Shown here piece after piece: positions 46,719 to 58,605 of a stretch of DNA of 64,000 bases (positions are counted from its first letter, which is position 1; each line of letters begins with the position of its first letter). The notes under the pieces are model-generated. The model was given only the letters and a program-made list of their open reading frames with translations, had not been told where the DNA came from and ran no database searches. Made by a program: the position numbers and the translations under genes. Location: contig OY979719.1 in the NCBI GenBank assembly GCA_963855995.1, positions 7,564,001 through 7,628,000 on the forward strand, given 5' to 3'. Origin of the DNA: Muricea muricata. Taxonomy: Eukaryota; Cnidaria; Anthozoa; Malacalcyonacea; Plexauridae.

Positions 46719-47106
46719 GTTAGGGCTATTTCAGATCCGTCAGAGCACCTAGTCACCGAAAATCGGGTTAGGGTTAGGGTTAGGATTAGGGTTTAAATAC
46801 AATTTTTGATGCTGCAATTGCAGCGAGCATCCTTGGTGTAGTGGGTAGAGGCGTCGTGTCACATGGTTGAGCAGCGCTGGTTCGAGGACTTGTTGAGTCG
46901 CGTTTTTATATACGTTTTTTTTTCACATTTTTTTCTAAGTTTTTCTCGTCCTTAAAATTTTTTCTCGTTCATAACATATTACTCATCCTTAAACACATTT
47001 AAAAAATATTTAAAGCGGAAAAAGCCGTTGAAATAGTCGTTACTAGTCAATATGCAATTAGCCTGCGGGCAGGAGGTGCTCTGACGGATCTGAAATAGCC
47101 CTGACC
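46719..47106. mobile_element. MULE-like MITE with telomere-type repeats and tRNA-like boxes, 388 bp
   Basis: Terminal inverted repeats of about 31 bp (AGGGCTATTTCAGATCCGTC then AGAGCACCT at 46721; inverse at 47072-47104). GTCATTAAAG flanks both sides (46709-46718, 47107-47116), and the paralogous site in another duplication unit near 39407-39416 has one copy and no insert. Inside, 46765-46791 is (GGGTTA)n-like with one GGATTA variant, and 46834-46889 has TGGTGTAGTGG and GGTTCGAGGAC, matching RNA polymerase III box A and box B. Confidence 0.75.
46765..46791. repeat. interstitial telomere-like repeat
   Basis: GGGTTAGGGTTAGGGTTAGG followed by ATTAGGG: four to five TTAGGG-type units within the MITE, the metazoan telomere sequence. 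Confidence 0.8.
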
Positions 47107-48477
47107 GTCATTAAAGAAAAGTGTTATGTCATGATAGACTTAGCGTGAATAGCGTCCCTATAAATTGTAACATTCAGGCTCTCGTTAATTTATGTAAGCT
47201 TGTTTGACATTTTCGAACGGCTGCTGTTTGTTTATCTACAATCTTCACCACAGCTTAGTTTATTTCTCGCTGTTTCACCGGTTGTTCAACGGTTTTCTAC
47301 CGTTTGTGCTCACAGTTTTCGATGTACTTCTAGCTCATCACGTTTAACGTTTCTTTATCTACAATTTTCTAATTCTAATTTTACTTTACTTTAACCATTT
47401 TTTCCGTTCTGCAGTCTGGCAGGATTTCTACCATCGTATAGGGAATAAACAGTAGGACCACTCAGCAGTTCAACATGTCCCCCTATTTTTATGTCATTGA
47501 CTGGCCAACCAGTGGAAAAGCCAGTTCAGCGTTTCTATTGGCCAAAAAAGGCAATTGACTGACCAGAACCTGCATGATAAACATGCGTAATGACATATGC
47601 GCGGGAACACTAAGGTCTCAATCGAGTGGCCCTTCTTTATTTCTATTCTGTGTTGGAACTCCCACATCCAAACACTGGACTTATAAATTTCCAGGTGCTT
47701 ACAAATGATAATCAACTAAATTTTACAAAAATTCTCTTTAAATTCATTCAGAATGCAGGAAAATAAATAGTCACCTGGAAATTTATACTAATATGACATA
47801 ACACTTTAATGAGTTTTGCACGAACTTGCCCCAGCTCGCCTTGACTGACGTCATGCATATATTATGACGCTACTCCTGCTTTACCCCCTGATCTGAAAAT
47901 TAATAACCTGGATAAAGTTTTCATAGCTATAAAATCGTAGCCACTTTTGATGTCGAACACCCGATTCTTGGGGCAACCCATGGCCCCAAATGATGACCCC
48001 AAATCGGTAGATATTGATAAAATATGCACTTCTGTACATGTTTACTACTTCAATTGGATTGCTAACTAGCTCAAAACAGTGCAAATTGCTCAGATACAGG
48101 CAAACAGCGTCGAATGCGCTCCTTGTTTTCCCAAGAGTCGGGTGTTTGACATCAAAAGTGGCCACGAGGATTTTGTAGGCATAGAAACTCTATCCGGGTT
48201 ATTTAATTTCAGATCAATGGCTTTAAATAGATCTAGTCTATTGAAAGTAACGTGATAGATCTGTAAACAAACTGTTATGTACATGAAACGCGAAGCTGGT
48301 TTTTAAGACACGTGAATTATGAAACTGCACCCCCCCCCCCCCGCTGTGAAACGTGTCCACAATCCACCCTTTACCACCCTCTTCCACTGAATGCGCTCTC
48401 TCACTGCGCTCATCTAATAACAATTTCCGGCATAACATATGAAGTCAAACTATTGCAATGTAAAGCGATATGAGGGC

Positions 48478-48765
48478 TTATTTTATTTTTGTGATCGGTT
48501 TTCTTTAATGTACCGCGGGCTGTATCTCAGATACAGTTCTTGAATAAATAATTAGATCAAACATGTGGAAAAATCTCGGCAAATTTCAACTTAAATTGTT
48601 TAAAGTCGAAAGATTCTACTAGAAAACCTCCTCAAAAATAAAAAAAATTAGTGAAATACCTCGAAAGTCGAGATTTATGGCGTATACAGCCCTCGGACGC
48701 TGCGCGTCCTCGCGGGCTGTATACGCCATAAATTCCTCCTTCTCGGTATTTAACTCTAACAAAGA
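48478..48765. mobile_element. palindromic insertion in duplication unit 4
   Basis: Contains TTTATGGCGTATACAGCCC and, 20 bases on, GGGCTGTATACGCCATAAA (about 48674-48731), a 19-bp stem whose loop CGGACGCTGCGCGTCC is itself nearly palindromic. It is absent from the equivalent position in the other units. Probably a small foldback transposon; no duplication identified. Confidence 0.5.
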
Positions 48766-49307
48766 AGAAGAAACTGCAATGATAAGGCATGCTTCAGTAT
48801 TTACACCTAACTAGGTCATGAGGTTCGTTTTTGATTGTGAATTTTTTCTATTTGCGTTTTTAAATTCGTTGCAAATTTCTCAGGGATTATTGAAAATTTT
48901 CCAAGCCAATTAACAACACCTCACTTGCTTGCTTACCAAGAATGTTCGTCACTAGGTTGCGGGATTGTGATTGTGTACACGACTCGCATGAAGTCAAAAC
49001 TGGCGCCATTGCGATGAAAGGTGCCTTTCACATATCAGATCTTCTAAACCAGCCCAGTAACCCAAGCTTTTTATGTGAACATTCATGCATACTAGAGATG
49101 TTTCCGTAAGGTTTCATTGGGAGAACAATTACTGCATGATGAGTTATTTTTTAAGTTCTTAATTAATTGTTATTGATTCTTATAATCTATAGTTGTTATC
49201 TGTGGAAAACGTGTTGTGATTTTGTACCACATTTCGTAGTCATGTCTAGTTCAATTTTTCCTCCATTCGTTTACAAATAGCTCATGTTTATTGTGTATTT
49301 TCTGTAG

Positions 49308-49355
49308 ATGATGTTTCACCTTCAGATGAGGACTCAGGTAACAGCGCTGGAAAAG
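49308..49355 (+). CDS. linker exon copy 4 (48 bp)
   Basis: Flanked by TTTCTGTAG and GTTAGT. It lacks one codon relative to the others and encodes DDVSPSDEDSGNSAGK; phase 1-1 is kept. Confidence 0.65.
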
Positions 49356-50269
49356 GTTAGTTCAATAATTGTGACTTAATGCTCACTTTTATCATATTCT
49401 GAAAAACAATTTATAGGAATCATTAATTTAATTAGGAATGTTCAAAAATTTATGTTTATTTAAAAAGAAATCTTTGTAGTAAAAAATCGTATTTGAACAG
49501 AAATTTTTACTTGGTTGTTGAGAAACATTAAAACAAATTACTAAAGATGAAACAATCATTATCGTCGTTTTCAGAACACTTTTCACTGTAATATTCCGAT
49601 TTTTGTTGCAAAGTTCGGAAGTTTGTTACCAAGTTCGGAAGTTCATTTCAGAATTCGCAAGCCGGTTTGTAAACAAAGGCTGTGATTGGCCCCTAAACTC
49701 AAAGAGGCCAATCGAATGCTTAGTTTACAAACCAGCTTGCAAATTCTGAAATGAAAGTTTGAACTTCGCCGAACTTCGCAACCAAGTTTGGAATATTACA
49801 GTGAAAAGTTAGCTGAAATCGATCCATCCAAACACAGGACACTCTCTTCGCGTGCGACCCGTATCGTAACTCTTCACTTGACAAAGGTGTTTGAGTGTTA
49901 TAGGCTTGTAATCGCGAAACCCGAGGCGTCTAATTGTCTTAGTACTGTATAAATTTCCAAGTACAAATGATAATCAACTAAACTTTGCAAAAATTCTTTT
50001 TAAATTCATTACCGTATAAAAAAGCAAAAAGCTATAGTCTCTGGCTAGTGACTATCACTTCAGAGACAGTGAATCTCGACCAATCAGAATGCAGGAAAAT
50101 CAATAGCCACCTGTAAATTTATACGATTATGGCATAACACTATAATGACTTTGTTGCACGAACTTGCCCCCAGCTCATCTTCACTGACATCTCATAGTAC
50201 GTCATATATTTCAATACTGATTATTTCCGCCGCCAGACACACATTGCCCATGTTACGTCATAGCTCAAG

Positions 50270-51120
50270 GTGCGTTACTCTATTGTGACGTCATTTGTCG
50301 GCATCCTTTGAACTCTAGAGTGGTTTTCCCGTTTAAGAGTCAGTTTGACTGCATCATCATCCAAAAGTTCAAATTTTGAACAGTCTGCCAGTATTTCATC
50401 CTTCTTCTTATGGTATTCGTCTTTATTAAGGATGACTACGCCATTGCCTTTGTCCCGTTCCATGATGACAATGCTGTTATCGTTCCGAAGATCTTTAAGG
50501 GTATTCAGTTCTTCCTACGAATATAAAGCGTTAGGTCGACTGTAGCTTCGGAAGCCAGAGTATGCTACGTCTTTTAATCTGGCTTTAATCGAATCCGGTA
50601 AAAAACCAGAGCGAGCGTTCACGGGTTCTTGCTTTCATTTGATTGTAGAACTTCTCAAACAGTGTGAGGAAACAACAGGCGTTCAATCGGGTAGGTGGAA
50701 CGGCAAAGTTAAGACCTTTTGAGAGGATTTGCTTTTCTTTGTCCGAGATAAGGCGATTCTAATTTTAAAGTGCAGAGGCGAAAAATCTTTCGGTCTTGAG
50801 TGACCTGGTGCTGACACAATCTCTTTGAATTCTTACGGTCAGAAACATTTTAAGATGGTTAAAGTCCATGTTAGAAACCAACGAGGCTAAGTTGAAATGT
50901 GCGGTCGTAACTTGTGCGGATAGTATTCGTATCCGAGCGTGTTTCGCGTTGATTTCATCTCGTAATAGTTTGGTTTGCCATTGTCGATAGGCGCTGGATG
51001 CTCGCAATCTGCGATTAGCAACCTTGAACCAAAGGAATCTTAGTATCACTGAGCGCTTTTTACACGTCGAAAGGAAATCCAAATCGGGTTTAGCTTTACC
51101 AAGCTTGAGTTGCAAACGCG
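50270..51120 (-). pseudogene. Penelope-like retroelement fragment
   Basis: Minus strand: VANRRLRASSAYRQWQTKLL then RDEINAKHARIRILSAQVTT (50765-51115), SKGLNFAVPPTRLNACCFLT around 50690-50760, and MERDKGNGVVILNKDEYHKK (50275-50463), the last being the DKGN-VV-L conserved block at the start of the RT of Penelope-like elements. Frameshifts separate the pieces; the rest of the RT is missing. Confidence 0.65.
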
Positions 51121-53183
51121 GGAATTTCCTAAACGACTCAACCTTCCTACACCTTCCTATCTATATCTACTGGCACAACCTTTGTAACATAACACCTTGT
51201 AAATAATTTTAACTTATATTCGCTAGCCTTGTAATTTTATACCACTTAGTCTGAAGATGTCTTAAGTTAAAGACGAAACGTTACTTAATAAAAATTTATT
51301 TATATTTTTACTGGTTTTATGGCTTTGCTAAAAGTTATATGTTGGGCCATCATATTTATAGCAAGAATTCGTTTCCCGCCTGGCAAATCTCTAGCCACGA
51401 TACTGAATAATATGTTTGTTTATTATAGTTAATAGTTATGATTATTATAGTTAATTTTACCGCATGTCACGTTTTAAAAATTGTTTCTATATGTATAGAA
51501 TTTTGTATATTTTTTTTACTTTCTCCTAATCCTAACCTAACACATGCAACTTTCTTTACTTGACCATTGCTGCAATATCTGTACGTTATGCAAAAATGCA
51601 ATGCCAATGGAACGAAGTTACGAAGTGTTCATGTCAGAACAAAGCGAATTGAAAATGTCTCCCAATTAATAATGGTGATTCTGTAATTTTATATTTTTAA
51701 AAGAATGACATGAGAAAACTATCTAGCTTAACTTGCAGCCAATAACCTGCTACCCTAAACCTCGTATTATAAGCCTTGAGCTTATATGGGTTCTATACAA
51801 GGGGCGACTTAAATAATTATACATGGGTAACATTTTGACATCCTTATGCTTATATACTTCCTTGTATATAAAAACGTATATACTTCCTTTAAGAAACAAA
51901 GCTGGGTAAAAATCTTCTGTGACGCCTGTACACCAACTGTAATGCTTTAAAATACGTCGGCTCGGATATTTTTGTTAAGATACCGTCATGTGGAATTGTT
52001 TTAGTGTAAAAGTATTGTAGTGTAACTGGCTTTTAGTATTAATATCTAGGTGACTATTGATTTTCCTGCATTCTTATTGGTCAAGATTCACTGTGTCCGA
52101 AGTGATAGTCACTGGCCAGAGACTAGAGCTTTTTGCTTTATGCGTTTTTATATTGTAATAAATTTGAAGCGAATTTTTATAAAGTTTGGTTTATTATTAT
52201 TTGTAAACATCTGGAAATTTATACTAAAACAATTAGTCGCCTGAGGCTGAGTGATTACAAGTGAATACAGGCTTGTAATCACCGAGCCTTTGGCGACTAA
52301 TTGTTAAATAGACGCAGGTGCTTATACAGTATGCCCCCCCCCCTAGAAAGGCTACCCTTTAAAGTCAAGCGTTAGCGCCACACGTTCGAATTTGAATCTT
52401 TTAGTTCCCTAATGAACCCATTCTGTGTTATTTTGGCAGAACAAATTTATTTGGAGCGTAAGCATAAAAAGCCATGGTTAGTGGTTTGAATAACAAAATA
52501 ACTCATCTATGTTGGTCAACGTTCATGCAAAAATATGGTTCTTTATCGTCACCTGTGTATTGTGTTTATGCCAAGTCCATCAATAGCAATTCTTGAATTA
52601 CCCTATTGTTCAAGTAGCGGATGGCTATAGCTTTCCTAAAACGTTGTATTGGTTAGTTAGGCACGAATACAGTACGCACGTGTCGACGAAGGATAAACCA
52701 GTTTATTTCTGCATAAACCAGAACAAAAGCGTAGATAATTACTTATATTATACTTCAAATGAGTTTCCAAACCACCCAGTTCAGTTTACTATGGTACAGC
52801 AGAGAATTACGCATTCTTGTGCTCATTAGGAGTTAAAACATTGCGCTTGACTTCAAAGAGCAGCCTTTTTTGGGACACACTGCATTTGGATTGGTGTCTA
52901 CACTAGTAATGAACTTATAGAGGGGAGAGCTTATATTGGTAGGGAGTATAATCGGAGGTTTGCGGTATGGTGCCTGATAACTTGCCGACAAAGTCCTTTC
53001 GCTCCAAGCGTCGAATCCTGCTTTTGTCGTTTCGGGGAGTAAAAGAGCATATGTTTTGGTGTGCATTTGTTAAATAATTGAAGAGCGATAATTATAGAAG
53101 TCAGGTCGTTCTGGAATGGTGCGTTTTAATTCCTTTGACAAGCAAATCAAACGCGTATATTCTGTTTTGCTATTTTCGTGCAG
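51121..53183. other. intron sequence, no exon recognised
   Basis: Last intron of the Roc-COR/Death gene. It shows repeat fragments shared with the left introns (for example near 52350-52430 and 52805-52980 compared with 40180-40340). No coding exon supported. Confidence 0.4.
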
Positions 53184-53752
53184 ATATTTCCAGCGGTTTC
53201 GAAGGTGAAGTTTGTAAAGGCGACCTGGAGTGGTTGGCGCAACGTTTAAACAAAGATGTCGATAAAGTTGCGCGGCTGTTAGGAGTTGATGAACACGAAA
53301 TCGAGTCAGCAAGACAAGAAGGTGATCGTGTAGAGCAAAACTTCAGAATCCTGCGCTGTTGGACAACTGCAACACGTAATTCTGGAAATATACCAACGTG
53401 GAAAGCGATTAAAGACGTCCTTGAAAGCAAAAATGTGAGACGGCTTGATGTGACTCGTGCCCGTTTGAATGAAGAAGAAATTGATGCTCGTGTTTTCGTG
53501 TGGCTTGAACCCCGAGTGGCCGCCTTCTGTCGTGAGTATGGTGTGGTTCTTGGCCTCCCACGTTATGAAATAGATATGATTTGCAGCAGTGTTCAAAGTC
53601 CGAGGGAGAGATCTAGAGATATACTGAAAAGATGGAGGGAGACAACGACAACACCGAAACTCGAGGATTTGATACAGGCTTTGGAAGACGACATTGTAAA
53701 GAAGAATGAACTAGCCAAAGAAATGAGAGAAGAATTTTTGAATGATAACTAG
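53184..53752 (+). CDS. terminal exon: two Death-fold domains
   Basis: The acceptor TTTCGTGCAG ends at 53183 and the phase fits the 49355 donor; the open frame upstream of it (from 53078) is intronic. The first domain, DLEWLAQRLNKDVDKVARLL through ILRCWTTATRN and TWKAIKDVLE, has the helix pattern of a Death domain (W-x-x-LA-x-x-L...LL-x-W). A second, more diverged copy follows: FVWLEPRVAAFCREYGVVLG, DILKRWRETTTTPKLEDLIQ, ALEDD. These domains mediate homotypic assembly of apoptosis and immune signalling complexes. Joined to the Roc-COR exon this gives a ROCO-Death receptor-like protein. Confidence 0.72.
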
Positions 53753-53966
53753 TTAAACTGTATATAACTAACAGAAGAACTAACTGTGTTTGCAAGACCT
53801 CAAAAGATTTGTAGTGCTATTAATTTGCATTAGGATGTACACATGAAGACAATTTTCTTTAAGTAATCGAAGACATTCCCGCTGCTTATAATTACTGTAC
53901 GTTTTTTTAAAATACAGTACTATAAATAAGGTTTTCGGTTCCAGGCTGTAAGCAAACAGTGATTTT

Positions 53967-54013
53967 TATTGTACGCAGCAAAAAGGTTCGCCTTTCATTG
54001 CTGCGTACAATAA
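53967..54013. repeat. hairpin downstream of the Death-domain gene
   Basis: TTATTGTACGCAGCA pairs with TGCTGCGTACAATAA, a 15-bp perfect stem, about 215 bp after the stop codon. It could be a small transposon footprint or a 3'-UTR structure. Confidence 0.45.
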
Positions 54014-55403
54014 GCGAGTGACTTGTAGACTACGTTTTATGAAGTTGTTACTAGTTACTACTGCTAGAATTTTAGCCGTAATTGCTGTTAGTTATTTGTT
54101 AGGCACTAGTGTGGTCAATGTATATATTGTATACGGACACGATTCATCAAGACGGTTTTTTTTATAGAATAGTTGCTGTAGTATAGTTAAACATAACCGT
54201 TAATGTCTTGAATCTGTAACTGCGATGTGTTTTACTATACTTGTGTTTGAATGATATATAGCCACAAAATTATTACATTTATATTATTGCTTTGTACACT
54301 TTGTCCAAATTTAATATCCATGTTTGTTGGGGGCGCATTTCCAAAAATTGTTCTGCAAATTTGGCCCGGGGGTATAGTACAAAGGGGGGTTGATTGAAGG
54401 CTTTCTGATTGAAGCCTTGCGTGTGCATGGGCAATTGAAAAGTGAAACATCTCAAGATTTACGTAAACTCAAGTTTATTGTCATTTCAAGGTATGATTTT
54501 GTTTTATGACGTTCATTTGCCTTTCGAACAATATATCCCTTCTCCACTTGAAGCAAGTAATACAACCACCGGAACGCTTTTAGCGCAAGTGATCATTTTG
54601 AAATGCTCAAAAAACTGAGTACATAATTTGGTGGCCCGTGGGTAATTTGAGACAAGATCAACAAACAACGGAAAAGGAGAAATAGAGAGATGAATGTTCT
54701 GCTTCCAGATATGAAATCCAGATACCCACTTTGAGCACAGATTCTGAACATTCTTCAGTTTAGTGATGTAATTAAAACCTTAGCTACTTAATTAATTCTA
54801 AAATTTCCAGTCACGATTGGTTAATGTGCCACAACCCAGAAGGAAACAAGGTAGTGGGAGGGGGGTGTCTTGTAGCGAAATCACAAAGGCCCTTTTCAGA
54901 TTCCACGAATCACGAAGAAGATAATTTTATTTTCACGAAGGTTTAAAACACTCCAGACAACATGACTGACAACAGCATGTCAGACAAGATTGGGAAATGA
55001 TTCAAGTGAAGCGGAAAGCAAATGTTGGAGTATTTTAAGTTGACGTTTTTTTTAATTGGCGTTGCATATTTAACCCAAAAAAGGGGGGGGGGCAAGGCGG
55101 TCCTTATCACGAAGGTCCTTTTCAGCTTTCACGAATCGCGAACAAGGTAATTTCATTTTCACGATTTTTCAAACACTTCAGACAACATGATGATAGCTAC
55201 ATATTTTGACCTTTATTTTTCACATTTTTTTATCGGAGCGGAGTATTGTATTATTTCTAAACTGAAAGTTCCTGATAAATTATGTCCTTCCGTCCGCCAT
55301 CTTGTTAAACTCGTGTTATTTTGATTACACCAAGTTCTTCACATGAAACATGGACGACTAGAAAATAAAATTCTGTTTTTGTTTTCTTGAAAGTTTGGCC
55401 AAA
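54014..55403. other. intergenic region before TTC8
   Basis: No gene seen. Contains two G-run repeats (54857-54868, 55083-55093), each followed by similar sequence (CACGAAGGTCCTTTTCAG / CAAAGGCCCTTTTCAGATTC). The last part (GTCCGCCATCTTG) is likely 5' UTR and promoter of TTC8. Confidence 0.4.
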
Positions 55404-55506
55404 ATGACGATGGATCCGTTATTTTTAGCGCTTAGTTTCTTTCGGAGAAAGTTTGAAGAATGTTCTGAAATATGCACGCAATTATTAAAAAAGAACGTAT
55501 GATCAG
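55404..55506 (+). CDS. TTC8: TTC8/BBS8 exon 1 (contains a 1-nt frameshift)
   Basis: MTMDPLFLALSFFRRKFEEC then SEICTQLL is the N-terminal TPR-like start of BBS8. It ends at donor CAG|GTACGG (55506/55507). Near the exon end, at a run of six A (55489-55494), the frame is off by one: the expected end YDQ is present but in the next frame. One extra base in the homopolymer explains it, so this is either a sequence error or a real mutation. BBS8 is a subunit of the BBSome, which moves membrane proteins in and out of cilia. Confidence 0.72.
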
Positions 55507-56765
55507 GTACGGAAAATTAAAATATAATATTTATCTCAGATTTAAAATAATGTCATGTGTAAATATAATTGCTGTTGCTATGTTGATGCTATCAACATTT
55601 TGCCGTCTCTTTCTGACCAAGTACAAATTATGCTTCATTGTTGTGCAGAATAATCAATTATTGTATACATATTAGTATATTACAAACTATATGTACTAAA
55701 TATGTACGTAGAAATTTAATGTTGGGACTTGATGTTATCATGTTTTGAATTTGATACCTTGCTTCTTCCTTGCAAACATGTAAGAATCTCACAACTTATA
55801 ACAAGTCTGCAAACAAGATGTCAACAAGCTGTGTTTGCATGGCTTGTTGCAAGTTATCACAGACTTTGGAAGAAGCTTTTAACAACTTGTAACAACCTTT
55901 TTAATATTGTCAGACTTGGTACAAGGTTGTTCCAACAATTCTGTAGCAATATGATACAACAATATTGTTACAACCTTGTAACATTGTTGTTATATCATGA
56001 CTGTACCAGACTTGTTAGAACAACCTTGTAACAAGTCTAATAATACACAAGGAAAGGTATCTCAACTGTGATTGGTCAATTTCAGCACAGTTAATTCCAA
56101 ACAGGAACGCAAAAATCTGTAAGAACAGTGCAGAAATTTGTAACAAGAAGTTTTTAAAGGAAAAAGTGAAGGGGAGCAATGGCGACTTGAGTACAGTTGT
56201 ATTGTGTGTATTCTTGTCTCTGACAGTTCCTTTTGTGTTGTTGGCAAGTAATAGCATGGTTTCTCATGCAAATTTAGAAATAACATGCACTCGCAAATTT
56301 TGGCGTCATTGAAGCACTCACTCGTGCATGTTATTTCCAAATTGCACTGGAAACTATGCTATACCTATACTAATAATGCCATCAAGCTTCTTACAAGTTG
56401 TTTACAGCTTGTACCAATAATTGTTGTAACAAACAAAGAACTTGTGAAAATCAACTTGTGAAACGACTTGTGTAAAGACTTCTTACAACTGTTGGAATAA
56501 CCTTGCGACAAGTTTGAAGACATCAACAAGGTTATTAAAAGTTGCTCACAGCTTGTTTCAAACTTGTTGACAACTTGCAAAAGCTGTGCAAACACCACAT
56601 GTTCATGGCTTGTTTGCAAACTTGCTAGTGCAAGTTGTGAGATTTTTTGTGTGTAGTATGTTTCCTTGTAGTATGTCTCCTTGTAGTATGTCACCAAATG
56701 CAACAGGCATATAATAGCAAAGCATACCAAACTTATAGCAACTCATTGTCTCTTCTCTCATGCAG
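55507..56765. repeat. TTC8 intron 1 with inverted ACTTGTTGCAAG-type repeats
   Basis: 55785-56040 and, inverted, 56375-56660 are made of imperfect copies of words like CAACTTGTAACAAG and ACAAGTCTGCAAACAAG. The left arm starts AAGAATCTCACAACTTATAA; the inverse of the right arm reads AATCTCACAACTTGCACTAG. The two arms enclose about 330 bp, so this is a foldback repeat. Similar words recur at 58620-58870. Three TTGTAGTATGT units are at 56656-56690. Confidence 0.5.
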
Positions 56766-56896
56766 GCAGCATGGTGTTTGAAGACATGTGCATTGACTGA
56801 GCAAGTTTATGTTGATGAGGTTGAGGTGGACGAGGAAGGAATTGCTGAGGTCTTAATGGATGATAATTCAATGGCACAGTTATAATTCAATACCAA
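56766..56896 (+). CDS. TTC8: TTC8/BBS8 exon 2 (contains a 1-nt frameshift)
   Basis: AAWCLKTCALTEQVYVDEVE then VDEEGIAEVLMDDNSMAQ matches the well-conserved BBS8 region ALTE-VY-DE-x-D-x-EGIAE-x-x-x-D. After CAG at 56879 one extra T shifts the frame and gives a stop; without it the exon runs to a good donor (A|GTAAGT at 56896/56897) in the phase required by exon 3. Acceptor CTCATGCAG precedes. Confidence 0.75.
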
Positions 56897-57479
56897 GTAA
56901 GTTCATGAGTAGGAGGGTAATATATGGATAAGGAATTTGTGATTATGACAGTGTCAATGACATGTACATATGGCAGGAGTTTGTTGGATACCGTTGGATA
57001 CCTGATAGCTCCAGTGTATCAGACCAGTCAGAAAGAATCATTTCTGGATACCAGATAGTAACTAAATACAGAATAATAACAATGAATATATTTTTTCCTC
57101 AATACCAGATAGTGCTGGATATCTAAATCTCACTGGATACCAGATAAGCACATGCCAGTATCAGCCCTAACATATGGGTATACTGTTTTCTTTGTCTGCA
57201 AAAACATGTATGTGTGTGTTTTCAGTTGTTTTGCTGACATTTAGTGACAAATATAATAGCCACATTGTTGTTTTATATTCATGATTACAATTCATGATGC
57301 TGTGATGTGCTGATTTGTAGAGAATTTTCATAACACTAAACTTTTCAGATGCAAACTATAAACTGGGTTCATTTTTCACTTGTTGTTCGATTCCTGAAGG
57401 TTGGATTGCAACAAACGTTAGGTAGAAAGGACATTTTTAATCGTTACTGCATCAGGCTTAACCTTTGGTTATTTTCTAG

Positions 57480-57540
57480 GACCTGGGACATCCTTAAAGA
57501 AACCAGGAACTGGAATTGGTGCACCAACACCAGGTGTCAG
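57480..57540 (+). CDS. TTC8: TTC8/BBS8 exon 3
   Basis: Acceptor TTTTCTAG, donor GTATGG. Encodes (R)PGTSLKKPGTGIGAPTPGV(R), the RPGTSLK block of BBS8 in its Pro/Thr/Gly-rich linker. Phase 1 to 2. Confidence 0.75.
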
Positions 57541-58488
57541 GTATGGTTGAATGTTGTGGACAATGTTCAATTGAGCTAGGTCGATAAGCCAAAAAAGAAA
57601 TATATTGCCATGACGTTTTCTATCTTTTTATCTATATTATTATGAATGTTTTTATTATATGGTTCTAGGGGTTTTAGCATAAACTAAAACACTCGTATTT
57701 TCCATCTTTTCACTTGTGAAGATATGAAAAAATATGTAACGTATGAAAAACGCGTCTATTTTCCCGCGGGATTTTGTGTTCTTTGTTAGCTTGTTCCGAC
57801 CCATGTTTTGACTTCTGACCATATAATGCACTCGTTCGTATGTTGTTATCGCCACTCAAAATTAATAATCATATCTTCACACCACTGTATGATATACTCC
57901 ATTTATTTTTTTGGTGTGGAGAAAAATTTCCATATTTCAGGAAATTTCCTTTAGTCTAAGAAAGAACTGTCATTAAATTTGTCATCCGACAAATTTTCCA
58001 CCTACATGTGCCTACTCAAAATTACTTTTAGGCGTTTAAATTTCCCATGCCAAAAATGTTTTATCTTTTGGAAAATACAACCCACTGGGTTTCAAAATTT
58101 GAAATTTTAAAATCTTTCCGTTATCCTACAAACTATCAGTATTCATCTATGAAAAAACATCGTGTCTTAAGGAGCTTCATGCAGTTAACCTAGTTCATAC
58201 TTAAGAATTGGCCTAATCGGGGATGACTTATTCTTCTGGCCGATGTGATTGAATGAATTATGTGCCATTGCAAAAGCAATCTAATCTTTGTCTCATACTT
58301 TAGTTTGTTTACAAAATTCATTCACATACGTGAAATGGACAAAATTAAGACAAGTGTGATCCAAGCTTAAAGAGAGATTAATTTTTACTTTTATTTTGAC
58401 ACATCCTGTATGCTAGCAAGTAATTACAATATATCATGTTCTCTAAAACATTCTCCTCAATGTTTTTCTCGAAAATGTATTTTCCCAG

Positions 58489-58605
58489 GCCAATGTCACA
58501 ATCAGGTCGTCCTCTGAGTGGATTTGTTCGACCAGACACGCAAAGTGCACGTCCTGGAACAATGGAGCAGGCTCTTCGTTCATCAAGAACAGCCGGTGCA
58601 GCAAG
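58489..58605 (+). CDS. TTC8: TTC8/BBS8 exon 4
   Basis: Acceptor TTTCCCAG, donor GTAAAG. Encodes RPMSQSGRPLSGFVRPDTQS then ARPGTMEQALRSSRTAGAA(R), matching the BBS8 segment with GF-RP-TQS-RPGTMEQA. Phase 2-2. Confidence 0.85.

Larger units (their letters stand above)
48360..49830 (+). repeat. tandem segmental duplication, unit 4
   Basis: Fourth copy, around linker exon copy 4, interrupted at about 48478-48765 by a palindromic insertion. It starts with the CAATCCACCCTTTACCACC region that also precedes unit 2. Confidence 0.7.
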
